Assembly (NCBI GenBank): GCA_963836015.1
Contig: CAWIIF010000004.1
Span: forward strand, 744,001 to 808,000
DNA length: 64,000 bases
DNA from: CAWCDJ01 sp963836015
GTDB lineage: Bacteria; Acidobacteriota; Terriglobia; Bryobacterales; Bryobacteraceae
Reading direction: 5' to 3'
The position numbers were made by a program, and so were the translations under genes. This document shows positions 1-11,560 of the stretch, in pieces. Under the pieces are notes generated by a model. That model ran no database searches. It was not told the DNA's origin and worked only from the letters and a program-made list of their open reading frames with translations. Every line of letters begins with the position of its first letter. Within the stretch, counting starts at the first letter, position 1.

Positions 1-58
1 CTTAACTGCCGTGTTCGGGAAGGGAACGGGTGGGTCCTCCTCGCTAAGGTCACCCAGA
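1..58 (-). rRNA. rrf: 5S ribosomal RNA, partial (5' half)
   Basis: Read on the minus strand, this stretch contains the conserved 5S core CCCGTTCCC...CCGAACACGG.AGTTAAG, running off the window start. Only about the first 58 of roughly 115 nt are present; the 3' half lies outside. It is the last gene of the rRNA operon and follows the 23S after a spacer of about 83 nt. The 5' end is estimated to within a few bases. Confidence 0.93.
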
Positions 59-71
59 AGGGTGGATGAGG

Positions 72-141
72 TTCTGAACATTGACGGGCCGGCGGAAAGC
101 GGAAAAGCAGCGCACATGTTGTGTGTGCAGTAGTATTTTAT

Positions 142-149
<8 letters not shown>
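72..149 (-). repeat. 23S processing stem, 3' arm
   Basis: Two blocks here are inverted copies of sequence on the other side of the 23S gene. Block 110-149 matches 3059-3101 nearly perfectly and includes the mature 3' terminus of the 23S; block 72-89 matches 3136-3153 with two mismatches. In the transcript these would pair into a long helix closing the 23S loop, the usual RNase III substrate for pre-23S maturation. The pairing is seen in the sequence; the role is from general knowledge of rRNA operons. Confidence 0.8.
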
Positions 150-3058
<2,909 letters not shown>

Positions 3059-3066
<8 letters not shown>

Positions 3067-3153
3067 ATAAAATCTACTTCACACACAACACTTGTGCACG
3101 CTACTTTCTTTGCGCTTACATCTTGTGTTTATAATGCCCGTCAATATTCAGTT
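3059..3153 (-). repeat. 23S processing stem, 5' arm
   Basis: This is the counterpart of 72-149. 3059-3101 is complementary to 110-149, including the 14-nt block reading ttttatggtcaagc on the other side, and 3136-3153 is complementary to 72-89. It covers the first bases of the 23S and the tRNA-Ile/23S spacer. The rest of the spacer up to 3222 holds no gene; it has an imperfect local repeat around 3166-3215 (CAATCAG / CTGATTG). Confidence 0.8.
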
Positions 3154-3222
3154 GTCAAAGATCTCGATTGCCTCAGCAATCAGTAAAACCTTCCGGCTTT
3201 ACAAACTGCTGATTGTTCCTTT

Positions 3223-3299
3223 TGGTGGGCCTGGGTGGAATTGAACCACCGACCTCACCCTTATCAGGGGTGCGCTCTAGCCATCTGAGCTACAGGCCC
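3223..3299 (-). tRNA. ileT: tRNA-Ile (GAT)
   Basis: The minus strand folds as a 77-nt tRNA with the CCA end encoded (3223-3225). The acceptor arm is GGGCCTG / CAGGCCC with discriminator A. The D-loop has TAGCTCAGATGG..AGAGC, the anticodon GAT lies at 3263-3265 and the T-arm contains GGTTCAATTCC. It sits in the standard place between 16S and 23S and is transcribed with them. The tRNA-Ala is 14 nt away on the 16S side. Confidence 0.98.
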
Positions 3300-3313
3300 A
3301 GGTGTTGCCACGC

Positions 3314-3389
3314 TGGTGGAGCTGGTCGGGATCGAACCGGCGACCTCCTGAATGCAAATCAGGCGCTCTCCCAGCTGAGCTACAGCCCC
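3314..3389 (-). tRNA. alaT: tRNA-Ala (TGC)
   Basis: The minus strand gives a 76-nt tRNA with encoded CCA. The acceptor arm GGGGCTG / CAGCTCC contains the G3:U70 wobble pair, the main identity element for alanyl-tRNA synthetase. The anticodon loop reads TTTGCAT (anticodon TGC) and the T-arm has GGTTCGATCCC. It lies between the 16S and tRNA-Ile in the rRNA operon spacer. Confidence 0.98.
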
Positions 3390-3399
3390 AGAACTTCAG

Positions 3400-3417
3400 G
3401 GGGGCCTTGCGGCCCCC
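3400..3417 (-). other. GC-rich hairpin in the 16S/tRNA-Ala spacer
   Basis: GGGGGCC and GGCCCCC flank a 4-nt loop just upstream of tRNA-Ala in the transcript. A second hairpin with 7-bp arms lies at 3452-3470. Neither is followed by a T-run, so they look like spacer structure that exposes RNA ends for processing, not terminators. The 16S/tRNA-Ala spacer (3390-3638) contains nothing else I can name. Confidence 0.6.
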
Positions 3418-3434
3418 AAGGATCTTAATCGAGG

Positions 3435-3448
3435 CCAGTTGGATGCAG
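3435..3448 (-). repeat. 16S processing stem, 3' arm
   Basis: In the transcript this segment reads CTGCATCCAACTGG and can pair with the leader segment 5200-5213 (CTGGTTGGATGCAG) over 14 bp, 11 contiguous Watson-Crick pairs plus two G-U wobbles. It flanks the 16S on the 3' side, where a pre-16S processing helix is expected. Confidence 0.65.
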
Positions 3449-3633
3449 AGACCGGAAGACCAGCTTCCGGCCGCTTCAGAAAATCTCGAGTACTCTAAGT
3501 GGAGATCCGGAACGGGCTCACCACCAGGACCGAAGCCCCGATGGCGGTTTGGAGTGGAACGGCTGTTTCCTACTATTGCGCCCTGTGTACACTCAACAGG
3601 ACGATCTTTTCGGAAACTCCACCCACGTTCTCT

Positions 3634-5140
<1,507 letters not shown>

Positions 5141-5439
5141 ACTAAATGAGTTTGAAAAATCGCTCCGGTTTACTCAGAGTTCTGACGAGTTCTTCTTTAC
5201 TGCATCCAACCAGATTGTCAATGATCTGCGCAAACCTCCCCGGCATCATCTAAATACCGGGATCGGCTGCAGGCCTCGAAACTTGTGCCGGCGCCTCTGC
5301 CCACGCGCTCTTTACAAACGCTGGTGCGAGCCGGAAAATTTCGATGAGTACGACCAGAACTTCGGTCTGGATCGGCTGACTTGCCTAGGTTAACAAACCA
5401 TTTCAAAGTGCGCAAGCGAAACGGAAAATTTTCGAGAGG
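5141..5439 (-). promoter_or_regulatory. rRNA operon leader with candidate promoter
   Basis: This gene-free stretch lies upstream of the 16S. The only perfect -35 match on the minus strand is TTGACA (5221-5216), followed after 16 nt by a weak TAAAGA (5199-5194). The 14 bases at 5200-5213, inside that spacer, can also pair with the 16S 3' flank. If that helix forms, transcription must begin further upstream, where I see only weak hexamers such as TATTTA near 5250-5256. So the region surely holds the rRNA promoter, but its position is uncertain. Confidence 0.35.
5200..5213 (-). repeat. 16S processing stem, 5' arm
   Basis: The transcript reads CTGGTTGGATGCAG here, complementary to 3435-3448 on the other side of the 16S. 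It lies about 60 nt upstream of the mature 16S 5' end. It overlaps the spacer of the candidate TTGACA/TAAAGA promoter, so both readings cannot be right. Confidence 0.6.
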
Positions 5440-6534
5440 CTAGCGGTGCGGCGCCGGCGGGCCGGCCTCCGCCGCCTGCGCGTTCCCGCCGGCCAGGTAC
5501 ACAGTGCGCGTAGGGAACGGAATCCCGATGCCTTCCTCGCGGAACCGCCGCAGAATCCGCTTCCGCAGCTCGTGGCGCACGCGGTACTGGTTGGAAAACT
5601 CCGCCACCTGGAAAAGCAGGGTGAAACCCAGGGCGGAGTCCCCGAACCCGGGGTCGAACATCACCGCGGGCGCCGGCTCGGCCAGCAGGCCCGGAATGTC
5701 TTCCGCGCCCTGCCGCGCCACCTCCAGCAGCACTCTCTCTACCTGGTCCGGATCCGATTCGTAGTCCACTCCGACCTGCAGGTTCGTCCCCATGCGCTTC
5801 TCAGGAAGGTGAAAATTGGTCACGATCGCCTGTGCCAGCTTCGAGTTCGGAATCACGATCAGGTTGTTCGCCAGCGCCCGCACCGAGGTACTCCGCCAGC
5901 CGATGTCGGTGACGTACCCCTCCTCGCCCGTATTCAACCGGATATAGTCTCCCAGCCGGACCTGCCCTGCCACCGCCACATAGAATCCGCCGAACAGGTT
6001 CGACAGCGTATCCTGCAGCGCCAGGGCAACCGCCAGGCCGCCGACCCCCAAGGCCGTCAGAATCGGCGTGATCTTGACATCGAGCGCTCCCAGGATCAGA
6101 ACTACTCCGAGGATGAAGACCCCCAGTTGCGCCAGGTTCTGGGTAAGCGTGGTCACCGGCAGCGCACCCGGCACCTGCGCTCCGTAGTGCCGCACCAGGC
6201 CGCCGGCGATGCGCATGGACATCACCGTAAGAGACAGAAACCAAAGGACCAGCAATCCTTTGGAGGTCCATGCCGTGTAATGCGCGGGCAGCGCCGAGCC
6301 CTGGATTGCCAGGTGTGCCGCCAGGATTAGGATCCAGATCAGCATCGGACCGCGCAGCATGTTGTACAGAATCAGCCCCGGCTTGCTGTTGGTCCGATTG
6401 GTCCACGCCCGCAACGCCCTCAGGATCACCCGGCGCACGACCCACCCGACCAGCAGCGTCACCGCGAAGATGATCAGGGGCGACAGAAGCAGCATGGGAT
6501 CGTTCAACAGGCGCCGGACGTAGGGCAAGAGCAT
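5440..6534 (-). CDS. MscS-family small-conductance mechanosensitive channel
   Basis: A 364-residue inner-membrane channel that should open on membrane tension to release solutes during osmotic downshock. Hydrophobic helices lie at about residues 14-37, 54-77, 92-113 and 136-152. They are followed by the Gly/Ala-rich pore helix (157-185, containing LGVGGLAVALALQDTLSN), the hallmark of MscS TM3, and the beta domain starting VRLGDYI (about 192). The C-terminal alpha/beta domain follows. The frame stays open to 6756, but ATG 6534 is preferred because GGGGAGGAGAG precedes it and a longer form would overlap the divergent SIS gene. Its 3' end faces the rRNA operon leader. The family is clear; gating properties are not predictable. 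Confidence 0.92.
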   Translation of the reverse strand: MLLPYVRRLLNDPMLLLSPLIIFAVTLLVGWVVRRVILRALRAWTNRTNSKPGLILYNMLRGPMLIWILILAAHLAIQGSALPAHYTAWTSKGLLVLWFLSLTVMSMRIAGGLVRHYGAQVPGALPVTTLTQNLAQLGVFILGVVLILGALDVKITPILTALGVGGLAVALALQDTLSNLFGGFYVAVAGQVRLGDYIRLNTGEEGYVTDIGWRSTSVRALANNLIVIPNSKLAQAIVTNFHLPEKRMGTNLQVGVDYESDPDQVERVLLEVARQGAEDIPGLLAEPAPAVMFDPGFGDSALGFTLLFQVAEFSNQYRVRHELRKRILRRFREEGIGIPFPTRTVYLAGGNAQAAEAGPPAPHR

Positions 6535-6613
6535 TCGATCTCTCCTCCCCAGATTCTCACACGATTTCGCTGCACGCTCTGACGGCCCCCTCGGCCTGAT
6601 ATCGTGGAAGACT

Positions 6614-7654
6614 ATGTCGCGGATGTTGGAAGAGATCCGGCAGCAGCCGGAAGCCCTCGAGCGGACCCTCTCGGCCGGGATGCGGAGCGTCGAACGATTC
6701 CGGCGCGAGGTGGAGAAACGCCGGCCCCGGCTCATTGTCCTGGTAGCGCGCGGCACGTCCGATAACGCCGCTACGTTCGGCCGCTATCTCCTCGAAATCA
6801 CCACCGGGATTCCGGTCTCGCTGGCGGCGCCGTCCGTCACCACGCTCTACAACGCACGGATCGACTATCGCGACACACTGGTGGCCGCGATCTCGCAATC
6901 CGGCGAATCGACCGATACCAACCTGGTGCTCGAGCGGGCGCGCGAACAGGGTGCGCTGACCCTGGGGATCACGAATGAACGCGCCAGTTCACTGGCGCGC
7001 CTGGCCGAGCACGTCTTCCTGGTCCGCGCGGGCCGGGAAAAGAGCGTCGCCGCCACCAAGACCTATACCGGCCAGATGCTCCTGTTCTATCTCATGGCGT
7101 ACGCCCTGGGCGGCGGCGTGAGTATGGCCGATCTGGAGCGCGTGCCCGAGGCCGTCCACGCCGCGCTCGGAATCGAGGCCGAAGTGGACGCGCTTTCCGA
7201 ACGCTACTGCTTCATGCGGAACGCAGTCGTGGTGGGCCGCGGGCTGAACTACGCGAACGCCTACGAGTTCGCGCTCAAGCTCATGGAGACCTGTTACGTG
7301 GTGGCCGAGCGCTTCTCCTCGGCGGATTTCATGCACGGCCCCATCGCCCTGGTGGAAGCGCGTTTTCCGGTCTTCGCGTTCGCGCCTCCCGGGCCGACCT
7401 GGCCTTCCATCAGTGAGACCCTGGACAAGCTCCGCACTCTTCGCGCCGAGATCGTAACCATCACCGATTCCGGCAATCCCGAAGCCGCCGCGAAAGCGAC
7501 CCGCGTGATCCGCCTGCCCCGGCGCGTGAAGGAAGTGCTGACGCCGATCCCGTACGTCGTTCCGGCGCAGCTCTTCGCGGCCAGCCTGGCGGCCCAAAAG
7601 GGCCTGGACCCCGACAAGCCGCGCACCCTGAGCAAGGTCACGCTGACGATCTGA
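6614..7654 (+). CDS. SIS-domain sugar-phosphate isomerase/deaminase (GlmS C-terminal type)
   Basis: A 346-residue cytosolic protein with two SIS domains (about 33-165 and 195-330) and no glutaminase domain, so it cannot be full glucosamine-6-phosphate synthase. Visible motifs are ARGTSDNAA (45-53), SQSGES (94-99), AATKT (146-150) and, in the second domain, GRGLNYANAYEFALKL and a SSADFMHGP segment. This is the layout of NagB-II type glucosamine-6-phosphate deaminases and related ketoamine-phosphate enzymes; which substrate applies cannot be read from sequence. It is divergent from the MscS gene and ends 13 nt before the convergent YSC84 gene. No nagA or PTS gene is nearby. Confidence 0.85.
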   Translation: MSRMLEEIRQQPEALERTLSAGMRSVERFRREVEKRRPRLIVLVARGTSDNAATFGRYLLEITTGIPVSLAAPSVTTLYNARIDYRDTLVAAISQSGESTDTNLVLERAREQGALTLGITNERASSLARLAEHVFLVRAGREKSVAATKTYTGQMLLFYLMAYALGGGVSMADLERVPEAVHAALGIEAEVDALSERYCFMRNAVVVGRGLNYANAYEFALKLMETCYVVAERFSSADFMHGPIALVEARFPVFAFAPPGPTWPSISETLDKLRTLRAEIVTITDSGNPEAAAKATRVIRLPRRVKEVLTPIPYVVPAQLFAASLAAQKGLDPDKPRTLSKVTLTI

Positions 7655-7667
7655 AGAGTGGCGCCGC

Positions 7668-8357
7668 CTACTTCGTCTCTCTCGGCGAGTACTTGTTGAG
7701 TACGGCGATCAGTTTCTCGGCGCCCGCCGGCGGCTTGGCTCCGCTGCCCAGAATCTGCTTGCTGGTCCAGTCTTTCCCGTACATGGCGTTGTTCTCGTCG
7801 AGGTCGTTGCGCAGTGTCGCGCCATCCAGCGAGACACCCGCGAACGCCCCGCGAGAGCGGGACCAGGAGAGGATCTCGGCGGTCATGAACGCGTCCGTCT
7901 GCGCCGACGCGTTGCGCCCCACCGGGCCGGCCGCGGCCGTCGCGTCCGCACCGATCGTAAACTTGCTGGTGGTGAGCTTCCGCATGCCGCGCTCGTTCAT
8001 CACCAGGAGGATGACGTCGCTCGACGAAACCCCGATCTGAAGGCCGAAGCTGCCGCCTTCAATCCGGATCGCCGCCGGCGGTCCCCATCCCTGGCCGCCC
8101 GCGTTGCGGCAAACCGCGAACCCGCGCCCGTACTTGCCGCCGAATACGAACGCCCCTTTCTTCAATCCCGGAACCAGCACGATGCAAGCCGCTTTGTCGA
8201 GCAGATCCTGCGGGATGGCCTTATCGGGCGCGCCCATGATCTCCGAAAAGAGGGATGCCGAATCGTCCAGACGTTCATTCGTCTTCGTTTTATCCGCTGC
8301 TGCGAAGAGCGGCGCTGTGCCCATCGCCAGTGCCAGTGTGAGGGTGAGAAAACGCAT
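7668..8357 (-). CDS. Exported YSC84/SYLF-domain lipid-binding protein
   Basis: A 229-residue protein with a signal peptide (about residues 1-20, MRFLTLTLALAMG..FAAA). Its SYLF domain shows A57-C-I-V-L-V-P-G followed by KKGAFVFGGKYGRG, then IGVSSSDVILLVMN and a Ser/Thr-rich GADATAAAGPVGR. YSC84-like domains bind phosphoinositides in eukaryotes; the bacterial exported forms have no settled function, probably at the envelope. Start is ATG 8357. It stands alone, convergent with the SIS gene, with 67 bp to the slipin gene upstream on the same strand. Confidence 0.85.
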   Translation of the reverse strand: MRFLTLTLALAMGTAPLFAAADKTKTNERLDDSASLFSEIMGAPDKAIPQDLLDKAACIVLVPGLKKGAFVFGGKYGRGFAVCRNAGGQGWGPPAAIRIEGGSFGLQIGVSSSDVILLVMNERGMRKLTTSKFTIGADATAAAGPVGRNASAQTDAFMTAEILSWSRSRGAFAGVSLDGATLRNDLDENNAMYGKDWTSKQILGSGAKPPAGAEKLIAVLNKYSPRETK

Positions 8358-8424
8358 ACTTCTATCGTAGCGCGTGCTGCATCACCCTTCCCGCGCGAAA
8401 CTGTGAGTTCCGAAACAATCGGGG

Positions 8425-9300
8425 CTATTGCGCCTTCGCCCCGCCCAGGGCGGCGGTGGCCAGCGTGCCGCCGAGGCCCATGGTTTCGACCGCCGAAGAA
8501 GGCACGATCACCATCGAGCCGCGCTCTTTGATCGCCTCGTACAGCATATTCATGGCGCGCAGATGCAGCGCCACCGGGTTGTCCTGGTATACCAGGGCGG
8601 CCTTCGAGAACTTGTCGGCGATCTCCGTCTCGGCCTGCCCCAGGATGATGCGGGCCTGGCGCTCCCGCTCCGCCTGCGCCTGCCGGGACATGGCGTCCTG
8701 CAGGGCCAGCGGAATCTGCACGTCGCGGATCTCCACGGATTGCACGGTGATGCCCCAGGGATTCGTCTTTTCGTCCAGAATCCGCTGCAGTTCCTGGCCC
8801 AGCATCTCGCGCTCCGCCACCATCTGGTGGAGTTCGTGGCGGCCGATCGATTCCCGCAGGCCCGTCTGCGCGCTCAGCGTGATGGCTTGCGAGAAATCCT
8901 GCACCTCGAGAATCGATTTCTCCGCGTCCCAGATCATCCAGAACACGATCGCGTCCACATTTACCGGAACTGTATCCCGGGTCAACGTCGATTCGGCCGA
9001 CACGCTTTCGACCCGCACGCGCTGGTCGACGAACCGGCTCAGCGAATCCACCACCGGGACGATGTGGAACAATCCCGGCCCGCGCAGCCCGATGTAACGG
9101 CCGAAACGCAGCACCGCCACCTTCTCCCACTGATCCGCCACGCGGATCGCGAACAGGAAGTACAACCCGGCGAGCAAACCCGCCACCGCGAGCGCCGCGT
9201 ATCCGGTGAGCGCATACGCGCCAACCCCGGCGCCGGCACACGCGATCAGAAGCGTTACCCCCACACTGCTCAGCCGCATCTCGGAAAAATCGGGCTTCAT
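8425..9300 (-). CDS. Slipin (SPFH/stomatin-family membrane protein)
   Basis: A 291-residue membrane-anchored SPFH protein. Two hydrophobic stretches (about 10-50) precede the SPFH domain, which starts DQWEKVAVLRFGRYIGLRGPG. The domain contains VDQRVRVESVSAESTLTRD and the coiled segment QAQAERERQARIILGQAE. Such proteins oligomerise at membrane microdomains and often work with an NfeD-type partner, but none is seen here. It lies 4 nt downstream of the GntR regulator gene, so the two are almost certainly co-transcribed. Start ATG 9300. Confidence 0.92.
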   Translation of the reverse strand: MKPDFSEMRLSSVGVTLLIACAGAGVGAYALTGYAALAVAGLLAGLYFLFAIRVADQWEKVAVLRFGRYIGLRGPGLFHIVPVVDSLSRFVDQRVRVESVSAESTLTRDTVPVNVDAIVFWMIWDAEKSILEVQDFSQAITLSAQTGLRESIGRHELHQMVAEREMLGQELQRILDEKTNPWGITVQSVEIRDVQIPLALQDAMSRQAQAERERQARIILGQAETEIADKFSKAALVYQDNPVALHLRAMNMLYEAIKERGSMVIVPSSAVETMGLGGTLATAALGGAKAQ

Positions 9301-9304
9301 GGCG

Positions 9305-9721
9305 TCATTTCCTCGCTTTCATCGAATCGGTCGTAAGATCGTTCAACTGCTCCAGCAGGTCCTTCACGGTGAACCCGGCGGCTCCCGCGCGCGCCACCAG
9401 CTCGTTCACCAGTTGGCTGAGCTGGCGGCGGCGCTCCACCTCGTCCCGCTTCACTTTCTGATGACTCACAAATGTGCCCGTGCCCTGCTGGGTTTCGAGC
9501 GCGCCGCGGATCTCCAGCTCCCGGTAGGCGCGGACCACCGTGTTCGGGTTGATCTCCAGGTCCACCGCCACCTGCCGGACCGTCGGGAGCTGGTCCCCGC
9601 CGCGCAGCGTCCCCGCCGCGACTCCGCCCAGTACCTGGTCGATCAACTGGCGGTAGACCGGCACTCCGCTGTGCAGATCCAGCCGGAATCCGAACTTGCC
9701 GGATTGGGTTGTGATGCTCAT
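9305..9721 (-). CDS. GntR-family (YtrA-type) transcriptional regulator
   Basis: A 138-residue DNA-binding protein. The N-terminal winged helix reads GVPVYRQLIDQVLGGVAAG, then GDQLPTVRQVAVDLEINPNTVVRAYRELE in two blocks (about 42-71) and GTGTFV (about 80). The short C-terminal helical tail without an effector domain is typical of the YtrA subgroup, which usually represses a membrane-protein operon. Here the co-transcribed partner is a slipin, 4 nt downstream. ATG 9721 has no Shine-Dalgarno and lies only a few bases after a likely transcription start. A perfect palindrome overlaps its promoter, suggesting autoregulation. Confidence 0.9.
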   Translation of the reverse strand: MSITTQSGKFGFRLDLHSGVPVYRQLIDQVLGGVAAGTLRGGDQLPTVRQVAVDLEINPNTVVRAYRELEIRGALETQQGTGTFVSHQKVKRDEVERRRQLSQLVNELVARAGAAGFTVKDLLEQLNDLTTDSMKARK

Positions 9722-9729
9722 CTGGAATA

Positions 9730-9758
9730 ATAATGTACTAGTTGACTGATACAGTCAA
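9730..9758 (-). promoter_or_regulatory. GntR/slipin promoter with palindromic operator
   Basis: The perfect inverted repeat TTGACTG-ATA-CAGTCAA (9742-9758) contains the -35 hexamer TTGACT on the minus strand. After 17 nt comes CATTAT (9735-9730), a 4/6 match to the -10. Transcription would start about 2-4 nt before ATG 9721, giving a leaderless or nearly leaderless message, in line with the missing Shine-Dalgarno. The palindrome over the -35 is where a GntR dimer would block polymerase. Inferred, not tested. Confidence 0.6.
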
Positions 9759-9778
9759 GAGAAAAGTGCGGGAAATCT

Positions 9779-10930
9779 TTACCCCAGGTACCGCTCGAGG
9801 TCGTCGTTGCGGAAGCAGTGGGCGTAAGCCGTATCCCGGGTAACCCGCCCCATTCGCACTAGTTCCGCCAGCGATTGCTCCATCGTCATCATGCCCTCGG
9901 CCCTACCGACCGAGATCTGCGAGCGCAGTTGATGGTCGTCGCCCTTGCGGATCAGGGCGCGTACCGCGTCGGTGGCCACCATGATCTCGGTGGCCGGCCA
10001 GCGCGAGTTGGCATCCATGCCGGGCACCAGTTGCTGCGCGATCACCGCCCCCAGAGCCAGCGATACCTGCTGCCGGATCTGCGGCTGGTTGGCCGCCGGA
10101 AACGAGTCCAGAATCCGCCCCACCGCCTGGATGGCGTCGTTCGTGTGCAGCGTCGACAGCACAAGGTGTCCGGTTTCGGCCGCCGTCAGCGCGGTCGCCA
10201 TGGTCTCCGCGTCGCGCATTTCACCCACCAGGATCACGTCCGGGGTCTGCCGCATGATGCTGCGCAGCGTCACTCCGAAATCCGGCGTGTCGCGTCCCAC
10301 TTCGATCTGCTCGATGATCGAGCTGCGGTTGGCGTGCTGGTACTCAATCGGGTCTTCGATCGTCACCACGTGCGCTGCACGCTTCGTGTTCACCAGGTCG
10401 ATCAGCGCGGCCAGCGTGGAGGACTTCCCGCAGCCGGTCGGCCCCGTCACCAGCACAAACCCCTGCCGTCGCTCCGCCAGCTTCGCGAGCGACGCCGGCA
10501 GGTGCAGCCATTCGAGTGTCGGGATCTTCGAAGGCAGCAACCGGATGCTCGCCGCCAGCGTCCCGCGCTGGTGGTGGATGTTGATCCGGAAGCGGCCCAT
10601 CCCCTCCCGCATGAAGCTCAGGTCGACCGACCGTTTCTTCTGGAGTTCCTCCGCCTGCCAGGTTTCGAGCAGCGGCAGCACCAGGCTGCGGACGTCTTCC
10701 GCATCGAGCGCCGGCCCGGTGCCGGAGACCAGCGCGCCGTGGATCCGCAGCATCGCCGGAGCTCCCGCGATCAGCAGCACGTCGGAGGCGCCGCGCCCGG
10801 CCGCGGTGTGCAGCAGATGGTCGAGCGAGGCCGTAGATTGCGGCGTCCGCGCCGCGGGCGACTTCTGGCTGGGCGCCGCGCGGTTCAACTCGGCAACAAT
10901 TTTCGATAGTTCGCTGTCGTACTCGCTCAT
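9779..10930 (-). CDS. pilT: PilT-like twitching-motility retraction ATPase
   Basis: A 383-residue hexameric secretion-type ATPase. The N-terminal PAS-like domain begins at SLDHLLHTAAGRGASDVLL (about 36-54). The RecA-like core has Walker A GPTGCGKSS (163-171), an Asp box IEDPIEY, Walker B region RQTPDVILVGEMRD (about 227-240) and a His box AAETGHLVLSTLHTN. PilT powers type IV pilus retraction. The GxGAVIAQQLVP stretch fits PilT better than PilB. No pilus gene is nearby, so it is an orphan copy. ATG 10930 is preferred over GTG 10933 because AGGAAG lies 4-5 nt upstream. Its start is only 26 bp from that of the divergent phosphoesterase. Confidence 0.93.
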   Translation of the reverse strand: MSEYDSELSKIVAELNRAAPSQKSPAARTPQSTASLDHLLHTAAGRGASDVLLIAGAPAMLRIHGALVSGTGPALDAEDVRSLVLPLLETWQAEELQKKRSVDLSFMREGMGRFRINIHHQRGTLAASIRLLPSKIPTLEWLHLPASLAKLAERRQGFVLVTGPTGCGKSSTLAALIDLVNTKRAAHVVTIEDPIEYQHANRSSIIEQIEVGRDTPDFGVTLRSIMRQTPDVILVGEMRDAETMATALTAAETGHLVLSTLHTNDAIQAVGRILDSFPAANQPQIRQQVSLALGAVIAQQLVPGMDANSRWPATEIMVATDAVRALIRKGDDHQLRSQISVGRAEGMMTMEQSLAELVRMGRVTRDTAYAHCFRNDDLERYLG

Positions 10931-10956
10931 CACGCTTCCTGAGTTACCATTTTCTC

Positions 10957-11553
10957 TTGAAGCTGCTCATATTTTCCGACATCCATAATAATTGGAAGAC
11001 GCTCGAAGATCTCCTCGGCGTGGATGCCGATTTTTACATCGCGGCCGGCGACCAGGTGAGCTGGGGGCGGGGCATCGAGCGTTGCGGCGAGATTCTGAGC
11101 ACCCGCGGCGACAAGGTCTACGTCCTGCCGGGCAACCATGAGTCGGCATCGCAGATTTCAGAGATGTGCGCGCGCCACGGAATGCACGATTTCCATCAGC
11201 GGCATATGGAGGTCGGCCGCTGGCACGTCGCTGGGCTCGGCTACTCCAACCCCACCCCCTTCGAGACTCCCGGCGAGTATAGCGAGCCCCAGCTGGCCGA
11301 ACGCCTGGAGCGCTTTTCCGCACTCTCCCCGCTGGTCCTGATCTGCCACACTCCGCCTTACGGGACGGCGCTCGATCAGATCCGCCCCGGTCTCCACGCC
11401 GGGTCGGTGGCGGTACGCAATTTCATCGAGAACCATCAGCCCGAGTACTTCTTCTGCGGCCACATCCACGAGGCCGAGGGCGTCTCCGCGGAGATCGGGA
11501 AGACCCGCGCCTGGAACGTCGGCAAAAAGGGCTATTTGTTAGAATTAGATTGA
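10957..11553 (+). CDS. Metallophosphoesterase (calcineurin-like)
   Basis: A 198-residue cytosolic phosphoesterase. The five metal-binding motifs are in order: FSDIHNN (6-12), AAGDQVSWG (about 29-37), LPGNHES (about 57-63), ICHTPPYG (about 128-135) and CGHIHEAEG (about 167-175). The family is broad (phosphodiesterases, nucleotidases, protein phosphatases), so no substrate is assigned. The first possible start is TTG 10957 (LKLLIFSDIH), because no in-frame ATG lies between it and the divergent pilT start; no clear Shine-Dalgarno precedes it. prfB begins 7 nt downstream, so the two form an operon with the Sua5 gene. Confidence 0.85.
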   Translation: MKLLIFSDIHNNWKTLEDLLGVDADFYIAAGDQVSWGRGIERCGEILSTRGDKVYVLPGNHESASQISEMCARHGMHDFHQRHMEVGRWHVAGLGYSNPTPFETPGEYSEPQLAERLERFSALSPLVLICHTPPYGTALDQIRPGLHAGSVAVRNFIENHQPEYFFCGHIHEAEGVSAEIGKTRAWNVGKKGYLLELD

Positions 11554-11560
11554 TACCCAC

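Noticed and set aside
5309..5320. boxA-like GCTCTTTAC near the rRNA leader
   Set aside because: It is on the plus strand, opposite to rRNA transcription, so it cannot act as an antitermination site.
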